64,000 bases of DNA from Polystyrenella longa (GTDB lineage: Bacteria > Planctomycetota > Planctomycetia > Planctomycetales > Planctomycetaceae): contig NZ_CP036281.1 of NCBI RefSeq assembly GCF_007750395.1, positions 409,211-473,210 on the forward strand, in the 5' to 3' direction. Positions 1 to 8,103 of this stretch are shown here, piece by piece; positions within the stretch are counted from its first letter, which is position 1, and each line of letters opens with the position of its first letter. A program made the position numbers and the translations under genes. The notes beneath the pieces are model-generated. The model did not search any database. It saw nothing but the letters and a program-made list of their open reading frames with translations, and had not been told where the DNA came from.

Positions 1-256
1 CCGCCGTGTCGGGACCGGAATTTCCCGGTTCTTCCCCTGGGGTGTAGAACGATTGACGATTTTCCGCTCCGTCTTCGGACGAGTTTAACAGCACGCTATA
101 CCGTTGCTGAACTCCTGATCGACGATAGAGCGCGACGATTTGCCTCTGTTTTTTTTCGTCGACTCGACCCAGATGTTTGGCAATCTCCGCCGCGTCTTTT
201 TGTTGAACCGCGTGTTCGGGATTAGCCGTACCGACCCCCAGTATTTCAAAACTCAT
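1..256 (-). CDS. Type III polyketide synthase, N-terminal part (cut by window start)
   Basis: The reverse strand from an ATG at 256 gives 85 codons that stay open to the window edge. The product starts MSFEILGVGTANPEHAVQQ and continues with an Ala/Glu-rich helix, the usual N-terminus of chalcone synthase-like type III PKS enzymes, which condense malonyl-CoA units on an acyl-CoA starter. The catalytic Cys-His-Asn residues lie outside the window. It is the last visible gene of a leftward cluster with an FAD oxidoreductase (87 bp upstream) and a methyltransferase, the tailoring set expected for an alkylresorcinol- or quinone-like lipid. The product is inferred. A ketoacyl-ACP synthase III is the main alternative. 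Confidence 0.75.
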   Translation of the reverse strand, partial: MSFEILGVGTANPEHAVQQKDAAEIAKHLGRVDEKKQRQIVALYRRSGVQQRYSVLLNSSEDGAENRQSFYTPGEEPGNSGPDTA

Positions 257-343
257 TTAATGCTCTATTTGGTTAAGGCGATATGCCAGTATAAAAAGAT
301 GTGCCAGTCAACGAAGAGAATTGATCGCTTCCACACTTCGTCC

Positions 344-1552
344 TCAGGACGGAGCATCGACCAGCACAGGAGCGAGGGGTTCGTTTAAGTGTTTGATGAT
401 GGGACGGGTCAGGCCGGGAAACCAGTTAATGGTGGAGAGGGCGAGTTCCACGGCGCGGGGATAACGAGAGAGTCGAGCGATCCAGCGACAGTATTGATAC
501 CGCTGTTGCACTTCAGTTCGGTGCAATCGGCTCCACTCCTCTTCGTCGGCAGTCCCCCATGAATCTATTCTAGACGCTACCAGAGTAGAAGCGAGGTAGC
601 CACTGCAGAGAGCACTGGCGATTCCTTCTCCCGTGAAAGGTTCCACATACCCAGCGGCATCGCCACATCGCAGCGTACGAGGTAGGGCTTTGACGGTAGT
701 CGTACGGGTCAGAGCAATTGTCCCAGACCAGTCGACGGAGTCCAGATTATTAATTTCGGGGAGATGAGCCTCTTGAATGATTTGCTGTATCAAACCGGAA
801 GTCGAGTTCGCCTGTTTCAGCACGGGGGCGTTCAGCGCGGCGGCCAGATTCAGGCTGCCATCCTCCAGCTGAGTCAGACCGACATATCCCGCAGGAGAAA
901 CCGCCATATGAATACTGCCTGCGTCGTAACCTGTAGGAGGTTCCATCAGGATGCCCCCCAATCCCAGCCGCGATGCCGTAGTTGAAAGGCTCTTATGTTG
1001 AGGATATTTTTTGAGCGACGAATTCGCCAGACCATCGGCAACTAAAACGATGCGAGCGGTTGCGATGACTGTCTTGCGATCTGTCGATTGCAATTCTACC
1101 CGACGTTGATCGCCGAGAGGCGTCAGTTCCTCCAGGCGAGCTGTGACTTCGGAAAGGAACTCAGTTCCCTTGGTGATTGCTTCCGTCACCAGAATTTCAT
1201 CAAAGCGAGTCCGACTGAAAGCGACACCGTGAGGTAGCGGTACAGAGACTTCCCGCCGTGGGCTATTGATTTGCAACTCCTGGATTGGAATCGCGCCCGC
1301 GTCTTTCAGCAGTGGCATCAAACCTGCTTGCTCGACGACACTCAGCGTCCGCTCATTGAGGCAACCTCCACACACTTTGTATCGAGGAAACGACTTCCGG
1401 TCGATCAGCAATGTCTTCAAGCCCGCTTTGCCCAGTTGCAGCGCGGCGAGTGCCCCGGCCGGTCCGGCGCCGATGATCAGCACGTCCCAATTCGTCGACG
1501 CGGCCTCGGAGATATCCAGAGTGTTTTTAATCGTCACGTGCGATTCCTCCAC
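344..1552 (-). CDS. FAD-dependent oxidoreductase, geranylgeranyl reductase-like
   Basis: 402 aa. A Rossmann FAD-binding motif GAGPAG lies at residues 28-33, followed by an acidic ribose-binding residue in LLIDRK and a CGGC motif at 61-64. A second FAD-contact motif, RCGDAAGYVEPFTGEGI, lies near residue 290. This order is typical of the geranylgeranyl reductase / tryptophan halogenase-like flavoprotein superfamily; no halogenase WxWxIP motif is seen. The start overlaps the end of the methyltransferase gene by 19 bp, so the two are probably translationally coupled. Together with the type III PKS it probably hydroxylates or reduces the polyketide. The exact reaction cannot be read from the sequence. 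Confidence 0.8.
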   Translation of the reverse strand: MEESHVTIKNTLDISEAASTNWDVLIIGAGPAGALAALQLGKAGLKTLLIDRKSFPRYKVCGGCLNERTLSVVEQAGLMPLLKDAGAIPIQELQINSPRREVSVPLPHGVAFSRTRFDEILVTEAITKGTEFLSEVTARLEELTPLGDQRRVELQSTDRKTVIATARIVLVADGLANSSLKKYPQHKSLSTTASRLGLGGILMEPPTGYDAGSIHMAVSPAGYVGLTQLEDGSLNLAAALNAPVLKQANSTSGLIQQIIQEAHLPEINNLDSVDWSGTIALTRTTTVKALPRTLRCGDAAGYVEPFTGEGIASALCSGYLASTLVASRIDSWGTADEEEWSRLHRTEVQQRYQYCRWIARLSRYPRAVELALSTINWFPGLTRPIIKHLNEPLAPVLVDAPS

Positions 1553-2241
1553 GAGAGCAGGAACCGTTCCGGCCAGTGACGGGTCACGGTAACCGATTCC
1601 ATACCCGCTTTCAGAGCGTGCTCAATCGCTTCCTTGATCGTGAAGGCCGACCGCACGGACAGGGGACCATCCACATGCACAATCGGTGATCGACTGAGTA
1701 ATCGACAGCCAATCTGAGCAAGGCAGTACCCGAAACGGGAACGACGAAGATCGTTCACCAGCACCAACTGCCGGGCCGCATAGGATATCTTGTTCAGGAA
1801 AAAAATCGCCTCTTCGGAACGGAGATGATGCAGGAACAGGGAACACATAATGACGTCGTATTCCCCCGGAACGGGTTCTTTTAGCACATCCCAACGGTGA
1901 AACGGAATCGACAGATCACGTTCGGTCGCCTGACGAGTGGCGTAATCCACGGCAACCGGACTGATGTCGGAGCCGGAGAACTCCATCGGGATTTGTTCCT
2001 GCTTCGCTCGCTGCGCCAGGTTGATGACGACATCACCCCCGCCGCTGGCCACGTCGAGCACTTTGAGAGGCCGGTCCGGGTGTTCCTGCGCCAGTTGCCG
2101 CAGCGGAGGCCAGAGCATGCTGCTGCTCCCACTGATCCAGTTGACCCGCTTCAACCCGGCAAGCGCCTGCTGGTGTTCCCGTTCATCCAGTCCGGGTTGA
2201 TCCATCAGTTCTTCGACTTGTTGACGCGTACTCAAATTCAT
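1534..2241 (-). CDS. Class I SAM-dependent methyltransferase
   Basis: 235 aa from the ATG at 2241. The open frame extends 50 codons further upstream to 2391, but that extension is Cys/Pro-rich and unlike a methyltransferase, so the internal ATG is preferred. SAM-binding motif I is VLDVASGGGD at residues 61-70, followed by an acidic motif II in SGSDIS and a post-motif with MCSLFLHHL, as in UbiE/ubiquinone-type methyltransferases. It is the first gene of the type III PKS cluster and probably methylates the polyketide product. No strong ribosome binding site is visible, so the start is uncertain. Confidence 0.75.
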   Translation of the reverse strand: MNLSTRQQVEELMDQPGLDEREHQQALAGLKRVNWISGSSSMLWPPLRQLAQEHPDRPLKVLDVASGGGDVVINLAQRAKQEQIPMEFSGSDISPVAVDYATRQATERDLSIPFHRWDVLKEPVPGEYDVIMCSLFLHHLRSEEAIFFLNKISYAARQLVLVNDLRRSRFGYCLAQIGCRLLSRSPIVHVDGPLSVRSAFTIKEAIEHALKAGMESVTVTRHWPERFLLSWRNRT

Positions 2242-2563
2242 AGATGCTGGGAACCGACAGGGAGAGAGGGAACAGGCAGTGGTGATAAACAGGCCCGGGC
2301 AACATTCATGTCCAGACCGAAACCGACAGCCGCCGAGAGAAGGATCGCGCACCGTCTCTGGTATTGTAGCCACTGGAAGAAAAGAGAACACTCACTAACG
2401 GCATCCCATCTGCCTACAAACTTAGTTGCCAAAGTAATTGTTCCAGAATCTATACTGATGTGGCTATAACGGACCTAATTGCCTCTTTTTCTGATCCAGA
2501 ATCCGGAATTGGATATAAGACTCTGGTCTCGGTTAAGGGGGGCAGATCAGCCGACCCAACCCG
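2242..2563. other. Gap without supported gene, upstream of the PKS cluster
   Basis: About 320 bp between the methyltransferase start and the stop of the next leftward gene. Short frames here are shadows or the doubtful N-terminal extension of the methyltransferase. The promoter of the leftward PKS cluster should lie here, but I see no convincing boxes. Confidence 0.4.
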
Positions 2564-3088
2564 CTAAAACGTAACGTAAAGCCCCTTTTGTGACTGAGTA
2601 GCTCGCTGTAAGAATTCAACAGCCTCAGTTACTTCTTCTGATGAATGCTCTTGTGCAAGTTGCTGCAAAAAACCAAGACTCTCGCTCACCTGTCCATTGC
2701 TTTGGAAATACGAACCCATTTTGCCGGGATCGAAAGAATTGTTGTCACTTCCGACAATCAAACCCAAGATCGGTGAGCTTCTCCGGTCGTCAGGAACTAT
2801 TTCCTGGACTGATTCCCAAGCTGAGCCAAGCCCGATGTCATCGGTTGGATCGTAGTATTTTGTCTGTGCAAAGTCTCCGTACTGGTGGGCATCCTCTGTC
2901 TCAATCATCCCTTCCCAGTCATCTTCCAGTGGTTCACCTTCGTAAGGATCGGTGAGTGACTTGAAGTTTTGTTGGATGAATGAAATCAAAGCACTACATT
3001 CACCTGTTGCAAGAGAGTCTTGCAGTACGGGTAATAGCTCCTGCTCAAACTTCTGGTAATCAAATATGAATGCCTTGTGTTCCATCAT
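2564..3088 (-). CDS. Hypothetical acidic protein
   Basis: 174 aa, not recognised. It has no signal peptide or membrane segment, is rich in Asp/Glu, and looks like a soluble alpha/beta protein with a helical C-terminal third (about residues 130-165). Both this gene and the next (3225-3593) are more AT-rich than the surrounding genes and stand apart from any operon. Such pairs of small acidic soluble proteins can be orphan immunity proteins, but nothing in the sequence proves that here. Two adjacent ATGs (3088 and 3085) are possible starts. Confidence 0.5.
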   Translation of the reverse strand: MMEHKAFIFDYQKFEQELLPVLQDSLATGECSALISFIQQNFKSLTDPYEGEPLEDDWEGMIETEDAHQYGDFAQTKYYDPTDDIGLGSAWESVQEIVPDDRRSSPILGLIVGSDNNSFDPGKMGSYFQSNGQVSESLGFLQQLAQEHSSEEVTEAVEFLQRATQSQKGLYVTF

Positions 3089-3224
3089 GATGTATCATCT
3101 CACGGCAAGAAATCGTTTAGCGAAGGACGCTGTAACAATTATAAAGAATTACGATAAGAGCACGTTGAAAACCGTCATTTTAACGGGCTGCCAGGCTATT
3201 CCCAAAGGTCTTGCCATCTAACAC

Positions 3225-3593
3225 TCAGGCTACTTGGATCACACTTTTGGTTACACCATCTTCTGAAATGAAGGCAAACAGACATGCATCATCATGGTAA
3301 AGTCCAGTAGACTTCGGGATTGATACCTCCCCAACAAATACCATTGGTTTGTTATTGTGGAATTGCCATTCAGCTTCTTGAATCCAATTCGGGCCGTCAA
3401 TTGGAATTGAGCGGAACCATCCTCCAACGTTCTCACGAGCAAACGAAACGAATTCTACTTGATTACCTTGGAATCCATCTACGAGGTTCTCAAAAAAACG
3501 TTCGCTTTCAATTGGTACATCTATTTGTGCTCCACAATTTGATACAATGCTCAAGAGCTCTTCATAGACATCGTCAAGTTTCATTGATGGCAT
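3225..3593 (-). CDS. Hypothetical small soluble protein
   Basis: 122 aa, not recognised. The N-terminus is helical and acidic (MKLDDVYEELLSIVSNCG), followed by a Trp/Phe-rich beta region (GGWFRSIPIDGPNWIQEAEW) and a C-terminal strand. There is no signal peptide. It lies 136 bp upstream of the other unknown gene on the same strand and shares its AT-rich base use, which suggests a common, possibly acquired, origin. ATGs at 3593 and 3584 are both possible starts. Confidence 0.5.
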   Translation of the reverse strand: MPSMKLDDVYEELLSIVSNCGAQIDVPIESERFFENLVDGFQGNQVEFVSFARENVGGWFRSIPIDGPNWIQEAEWQFHNNKPMVFVGEVSIPKSTGLYHDDACLFAFISEDGVTKSVIQVA

Positions 3594-3957
3594 CCTCAGT
3601 CAACTAAGCCTAAAAAGTCGTATCCTATGTGGCAAAATTGGTCAATCCGCTCGTGCCTCCTCTAAGGATGAGTCCTTTTCACCCCAAAGTAAATGTCCAA
3701 TTTCTTCTTTGCCTATCTCTGGAACTTCGCTCAAGGGTTTTAGAGCGTTGTTTAGAAACCGGCGGACCTGTTTCTCGGCTAAGAGCGAGCCGGCTGAGAC
3801 GAATTCCTGACGATCTTCGGACTAGAAGAGGCAAATGGGACGCGTTGCGATGAATTCCCCAAAACGGTTCCTTCCTTGTTTGAAGAAGGAAATGCTGACG
3901 CGGGAAAATCTTTGTCTGGAAATAGAATCTTCTTCGACTTGAGTTTGTGGTACCTCG
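3594..3957. other. Gap without supported gene
   Basis: About 360 bp between divergent genes. Frames on both strands are Arg/Ser-rich and look non-coding. It contains an imperfect inverted repeat near 3869-3892 (TTCCTTC paired with GAAGGAA). The promoter for the sigma factor gene is probably here, but no box can be assigned. Confidence 0.4.
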
Positions 3958-5217
3958 ATGACAAGCCGGCAGCAGACGGAACTGGAAAATCAGATTACGA
4001 TTCTGTATCAGACAGAATCGCGTCGAGTTCTGGCGACGTTGATTCGGTTGCTGGGCGACTTTGACCTGGCCGAAGAAGCGATGCAAGAGGCGTTCACTGC
4101 GGCGGCTGAGCAGTGGGCTGAAGAAGGTGTGCCTAAGCACCCTCGCGCCTGGTTGATCTCAACGGGCCGCTTCCGGGCTGTCGACCTCATTCGTCGACGG
4201 ACGCACTTCCGGAAAATCCAGCCCGAGCTCACCGCCCGTGTCGAAGAGATCGTCCATCATAATGCGGATCTGGCCGATCACGATATTCAAGATGACCAAC
4301 TCCGACTGATCTTCACCTGTTGTCACCCGGCCATTGACCCTCGCGTTCAGATTCCCTTAACGCTTCGCGAAGTCTGCGGACTGACGACCGACGAAATCGC
4401 CAGCGCTTTTCTAACGGCCCCCGCGACGATGGCTCAGCGGATTGTGCGTGGTAAATCGAAAATCCGTGACGCCGGTATTCCCTACATCATTCCTTCCGAA
4501 GCCGATTTGCCACAGCGACTCGATGCGGTGCTGTCGGTTATCTATCTCGTGTTCAATGAAGGCTATTCGGCCTCGGGTGGGGAATCGCATTTGCGGCCCG
4601 CGCTGTCCACCGAAGCGATCCGACTCGGCCGGTTGATGCTCGATCTCCTTCCTGATCCGGAAGTGATGGGGCTGTTGGCGTTAATGCTGCTACACGAGTC
4701 GCGCCGCACCGCTCGTCAGTCGGCGGACGGAGATATCATCCTACTGGACGATCAGGATCGAACGCTCTGGGATCAACACTTGATCACAGAAGGGCAACAA
4801 CTTGTTGGACGTGCCTTTTCTTCTGGACAGATCGGGGTTTATTCCCTTCAGGCCGCCATCTCGGCAGTGCATGCCTCGGCGCAGCGGCCAGAGGAAACCA
4901 ACTGGAGTCAGATCGTCGAACTATATGACACTCTCCGACAGGCGGAGAATTCTCCCATCGTCGAATTGAATCGGGCGGTGGCGGTCGCCATGCGGGATGG
5001 TGTGCAGGCAGGGCTGGATCTCATTCAGGCTATTCTGGATCGGGGGGACTTGATCGACTATCACCTTGCTCATTCTGCTCGGGGGGAACTACTTCGCCGG
5101 GTGGGCCGCATCGAAGAATCCCGAACTGCCTTTCTGGAAGCATTGAACCTGACCCGACAGGAACCGGAACGTCGCTTTCTCCGCCGTAAATTGCAGGAAC
5201 TTGATTCAGCAGAATAG
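3958..5217 (+). CDS. ECF sigma factor with C-terminal TPR-like domain (ECF42 / DUF6596 type)
   Basis: 419 aa, about twice the size of a plain ECF sigma factor. Residues 1-90 are sigma region 2 (LLGDFDLAEEAMQEAF, then a RAWLISTGRFRAVDLIRRR helix). Residues about 110-165 are region 4 (TLREVCGLTTDEIASAFL). Residues about 180-419 form a helical repeat domain with VIYLVFNEGYSAS and LNRAVAVAMRDG motifs typical of ECF42. Members of this group usually lack an anti-sigma factor and sit beside DGPF/YCII proteins, as here, with the C-terminal domain thought to control activity. It probably drives the downstream genes to 7890. Confidence 0.88.
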   Translation: MTSRQQTELENQITILYQTESRRVLATLIRLLGDFDLAEEAMQEAFTAAAEQWAEEGVPKHPRAWLISTGRFRAVDLIRRRTHFRKIQPELTARVEEIVHHNADLADHDIQDDQLRLIFTCCHPAIDPRVQIPLTLREVCGLTTDEIASAFLTAPATMAQRIVRGKSKIRDAGIPYIIPSEADLPQRLDAVLSVIYLVFNEGYSASGGESHLRPALSTEAIRLGRLMLDLLPDPEVMGLLALMLLHESRRTARQSADGDIILLDDQDRTLWDQHLITEGQQLVGRAFSSGQIGVYSLQAAISAVHASAQRPEETNWSQIVELYDTLRQAENSPIVELNRAVAVAMRDGVQAGLDLIQAILDRGDLIDYHLAHSARGELLRRVGRIEESRTAFLEALNLTRQEPERRFLRRKLQELDSAE

Positions 5218-5473
5218 ACAGTCGTCCGAGAAGGCAATGTCATTAACTCCTTTATTCCCTTCTGTTTAGAACCGCTCTGTTTTACAGGTCACAGAGTAAA
5301 GCGGATCGGTAAGAACTCAATAAAGACTTTCTTTTGAGAATTGTTACCGTGGTTGTCGATTTCCGAAGCTCCCATTCGACTATTACCTAAACAGGGCCTT
5401 GGAGTCATTTCAAGGCGAACAATAGATAGACCACTCAGGCCACATTGAAGTGCCACTTTGAAGGGGAAGACCG

Positions 5474-6307
5474 ATGAAAGTCATGGTGCTGGTGAAAGCG
5501 AATGCTGATTCCGAAGCGGGCAACATGCCCAGTGAAGAAATCCTGACGGAAATGGGGGCGTTTAATGAAAAGCTTTCTCAGGCGGGAGTCATGCTGGCGG
5601 GCGAAGGGCTCCATCCGACTTCCAAAGGGAAGCGGGTCGCGTGTGAAGGACAGAAACGCATCGTGACGGATGGTCCATTCGCCGAGACCAAAGAACTGCT
5701 CGCCGGTTTCTGGATGTGGCAAGTCGAGTCGATGGAAGAGGCACTCGACTGGGCCAAACAAAGTCCGTTTCAAGAAGGGGAACTGGAGTTACGCCCTGTC
5801 TTCGAGGCAGAGGACTTCGGCGACGAATTTACTCCGGAACTGCGCGAACAGGAAGAGGCCCTCGCCGCGAGGAATTCCCTGCGGTCCGCAACGGTTCAAC
5901 CTTATCTCTTCTTCGGAGGGACCTGCGAAGAAGCCCTCGAGTTTTACAAACAAGCTGTCGGAGCGACCGTAGATTGTCTGATGCGATTCAGTGAATGTCC
6001 CGACCCTTTTCCCGAAGGAATGCTGCAGGAGGGCTTTGAAAACAAAGTGATGCACGCCCAGTTCCGCGTCGGCCAGATGAGCCTGATGGGATCGGACGGC
6101 TGCAACGATACCGCTCCCTTCTCCGGTTTTCGTCTGGCACTTTCTGTCGCCACCCAGGCGGACGCCGAACGGACCTTCAACGCGCTCGCCAAAGGGGGAC
6201 AGGTCGACATGCCGCTGGAAAAAACATTTTTCTCTCCCTGCTACGGTCAATTAACAGATCAATTCGGGGTGGGGTGGATGGTCATGGTGCCGGGCGAACC
6301 GGGGTAG
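5474..6307 (+). CDS. YCII (DGPF) domain fused to a PhnB-like VOC domain
   Basis: 277 aa with two domains. Residues 1-115 are a YCII-related fold with the DGPF motif at 66-69 (VTDGPFAETKELLAGFW). Residues about 140-277 are a PhnB/glyoxalase-like VOC domain (YLFFGGTCEEALEFYKQAVGA and a C-terminal DQFGVGWMV). The two are normally separate genes in ECF42 loci, so the fusion links them functionally. The enzymatic role of DGPF proteins is not established; PhnB-like domains often lack full metal sites. The start ATG at 5474 follows a GAAGGGGAAGA ribosome binding site. It lies downstream of the sigma gene after a 256-bp gap. Confidence 0.85.
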   Translation: MKVMVLVKANADSEAGNMPSEEILTEMGAFNEKLSQAGVMLAGEGLHPTSKGKRVACEGQKRIVTDGPFAETKELLAGFWMWQVESMEEALDWAKQSPFQEGELELRPVFEAEDFGDEFTPELREQEEALAARNSLRSATVQPYLFFGGTCEEALEFYKQAVGATVDCLMRFSECPDPFPEGMLQEGFENKVMHAQFRVGQMSLMGSDGCNDTAPFSGFRLALSVATQADAERTFNALAKGGQVDMPLEKTFFSPCYGQLTDQFGVGWMVMVPGEPG

Positions 6308-6369
6308 GTCGTCGTCTCTCGATCACTATCACTTAGTTCAAAAACAAGACGCAAATCAGGAGAATAAAA

Positions 6370-6855
6370 ATGACCACTTATCAAAACAACACCGCAGACG
6401 AAAACATGATTCGGGAGATGATCGACAAATGGTCCCGAGCGCTCGAAGCGAAAGATCTGGATGGACTGACGGCCGACTACGTTCAGGACGCCATTTTGTT
6501 CGACGCCATTCCGCCTTACAAGACGGTCGGAGTCGAAAATATCCGCAATGTCTGGGCCAACTGTCTGCCTCATTTCCCGGAATCATTTCGCTCGGAGCAT
6601 CGTGATCTTGAAATCCATGTCGAAGGGAACACCGCCTTCATGTATGGATTACATCACTTCATCCCCGATGATCCCCAGCACCCCTGTGGAATGACTTGGA
6701 TGCGAATCACTGTGGCGTATCGTAAGATTGAAGGGAAATGGAAAGTAATCCACGAGCATGCCTCCATTCCCTTTAACCCACTTAACAATACAGCCTGGAC
6801 CATCGACGATCCGGATAAACTGGACGCTCCCGACTGGAGCCAACCCGAAGCGTAA
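6370..6855 (+). CDS. SnoaL-like / ketosteroid isomerase-fold protein
   Basis: 161 aa. The layout is that of the NTF2-like/SnoaL superfamily: an N-terminal helix (MIREMIDKWSRALEAKDLDGLTADY) and a cone-shaped beta sheet ending in AYRKIEGKWKVIHEHAS. There is no signal peptide, so it acts in the cytoplasm. The ATG is preceded by CAGGAGAATAAAA, a good ribosome binding site. It lies between two DGPF genes in the ECF42 locus and probably belongs to the regulon. The substrate is unknown. Confidence 0.8.
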   Translation: MTTYQNNTADENMIREMIDKWSRALEAKDLDGLTADYVQDAILFDAIPPYKTVGVENIRNVWANCLPHFPESFRSEHRDLEIHVEGNTAFMYGLHHFIPDDPQHPCGMTWMRITVAYRKIEGKWKVIHEHASIPFNPLNNTAWTIDDPDKLDAPDWSQPEA

Positions 6856-6939
6856 ACACTAAACTTCGATACGTTCCCGTTACAAACATTGTGAAAATAT
6901 TGAATCAGACAATTTCGTATTCCTTATTAGGATCTTATT

Positions 6940-7290
6940 ATGAAATACATGTTACTCATCTACGGTGATGAAAACAGTTGGACGCCAGAGGAACGCGAGA
7001 CCTGCATGCGCGACTCGATGGCGATCTGTCAGGAACTCGAAGCGGAAGGGAAGTGGATTGCTTCCTCGCCTCTGCGTTCCATCTCAACGGCGACCAGCGT
7101 GCGTGTTCGGGAAGGAAACCAGCAAGTGACAGATGGCCCCTTCGCCGAGACAACCGAACAACTTGGTGGTTATTATATCATTGACGTCGACAACCTGGAC
7201 GAAGCAATCGAGATCGCCAGTCGCATTCCCCCGGCCAAGAAGGGGACTGTCGAAATACGTCCTTTGGATACGATGCCCGACGAACTATGA
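6940..7290 (+). CDS. YCII-related DGPF domain protein
   Basis: 116 aa, the usual length of a single YCII/DGPF protein. It begins MKYMLLIYGDENSWTPEE, carries the diagnostic VTDGPFAETTEQLGGYY with DGPF at residues 65-68, and ends with the usual VEIRPL strand. It is the second DGPF protein in this locus; unlike the first it has no VOC fusion. Stand-alone DGPF proteins are the standard partners of ECF42 sigma factors. The biochemical role is unproven. Confidence 0.88.
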   Translation: MKYMLLIYGDENSWTPEERETCMRDSMAICQELEAEGKWIASSPLRSISTATSVRVREGNQQVTDGPFAETTEQLGGYYIIDVDNLDEAIEIASRIPPAKKGTVEIRPLDTMPDEL

Positions 7291-7332
7291 TGACACTTTC
7301 ACCAGCTTAACACTCAGTCAGGAATTGGTATT

Positions 7333-7890
7333 ATGAATCGTATACTTATCGCACTCAGTTGTTTCGTTCTGCTCAACACATCGCTCCTATCGGCGGAACC
7401 GGAGTTCCCGCAAGCTCAGGAAGAGCATGTCTGGCTGAAGCAATTCACGGGCGAGTGGACATCGACTTCGCAATCGATTGGTAATCCCGATCAACCCTCT
7501 GTGGAGTGCTCGGGGAAAATGAGCTCTCAGATGCTGGGGGACTTCTGGGTCGTCAACCGGATGGAAGGGGACGCAAATGGAGAAACGTTCCAGGCGATTC
7601 AGACAATTGGTTATGACGGTTCAAAAAACAAATACGTCGGTACCTGGGTCGACACGATGATGAATCAACTCTGGCACTACGAAGGAACCGTCGACGATTC
7701 CGGAAAAAAACTAACACTCCTCGCTGAAGGCCCTTCCTTCTTCGATCCGGAGAAAACGGCGAAATACCGCGACAGTTACGAATTCAAATCGAACGACAAA
7801 ATCATCGCCACTTCGGAAGTGATGGAAGAAGATGGAGAATGGGTGATGTTCATGAAAGGGGAACTGCAGCGAAATAAAACAGAGAAATAA
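7333..7890 (+). CDS. Secreted DUF1579-type protein
   Basis: 185 aa. A signal peptide is clear (MNRILIALSCFVLLNTSLLSAE, cleavage after about residue 21). The mature part matches DUF1579 in pattern: GEWTSTSQ, then a GDFWVVNRMEG core and YDGSKNKYVGTWVD, a lipocalin-like beta barrel. It lies 42 bp after the second DGPF gene and is probably the last gene of the ECF42 locus. The function of the family is unknown; an extracytoplasmic ligand-binding role is plausible. Downstream (7930-7957) a short motif AATCCAAGTGA occurs twice. Confidence 0.78.
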   Translation: MNRILIALSCFVLLNTSLLSAEPEFPQAQEEHVWLKQFTGEWTSTSQSIGNPDQPSVECSGKMSSQMLGDFWVVNRMEGDANGETFQAIQTIGYDGSKNKYVGTWVDTMMNQLWHYEGTVDDSGKKLTLLAEGPSFFDPEKTAKYRDSYEFKSNDKIIATSEVMEEDGEWVMFMKGELQRNKTEK

Positions 7891-8103
7891 ATCGAACTGG
7901 CATTGGCCTGCACCGAGCCCTCAGCTTTTAATCCAAGTGATCCTAATCCAAGTGAGTGTAAGGCATAGCAATAGCCCATTCCTTCAAAGTTCAACGACGT
8001 CTTGGATTGGTATCTCCCGCAACAGTCTGGTACGGTGACTTGAATCGGCCAGACTGGTTGGATCTCTGGGCAAAGAAAACTGCGGCACGACGGGAATTCG
8101 ATA

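Noticed and set aside
3679-4140. Reverse frame of 153 codons before the sigma factor
   Set aside because: Very Arg-rich, overlaps the sigma factor start, no recognisable motif.
5270-5310. Hairpin-like sequence CCGCTCTG / CAGAG..CGG after the sigma factor gene
   Set aside because: Stem is short with an internal loop and no T-run, so it is not a convincing terminator.
7930-7957. Short repeat AATCCAAGTGA twice
   Set aside because: Only two copies of 11 bases, 15 bases apart; no CRISPR-like or regulatory layout.
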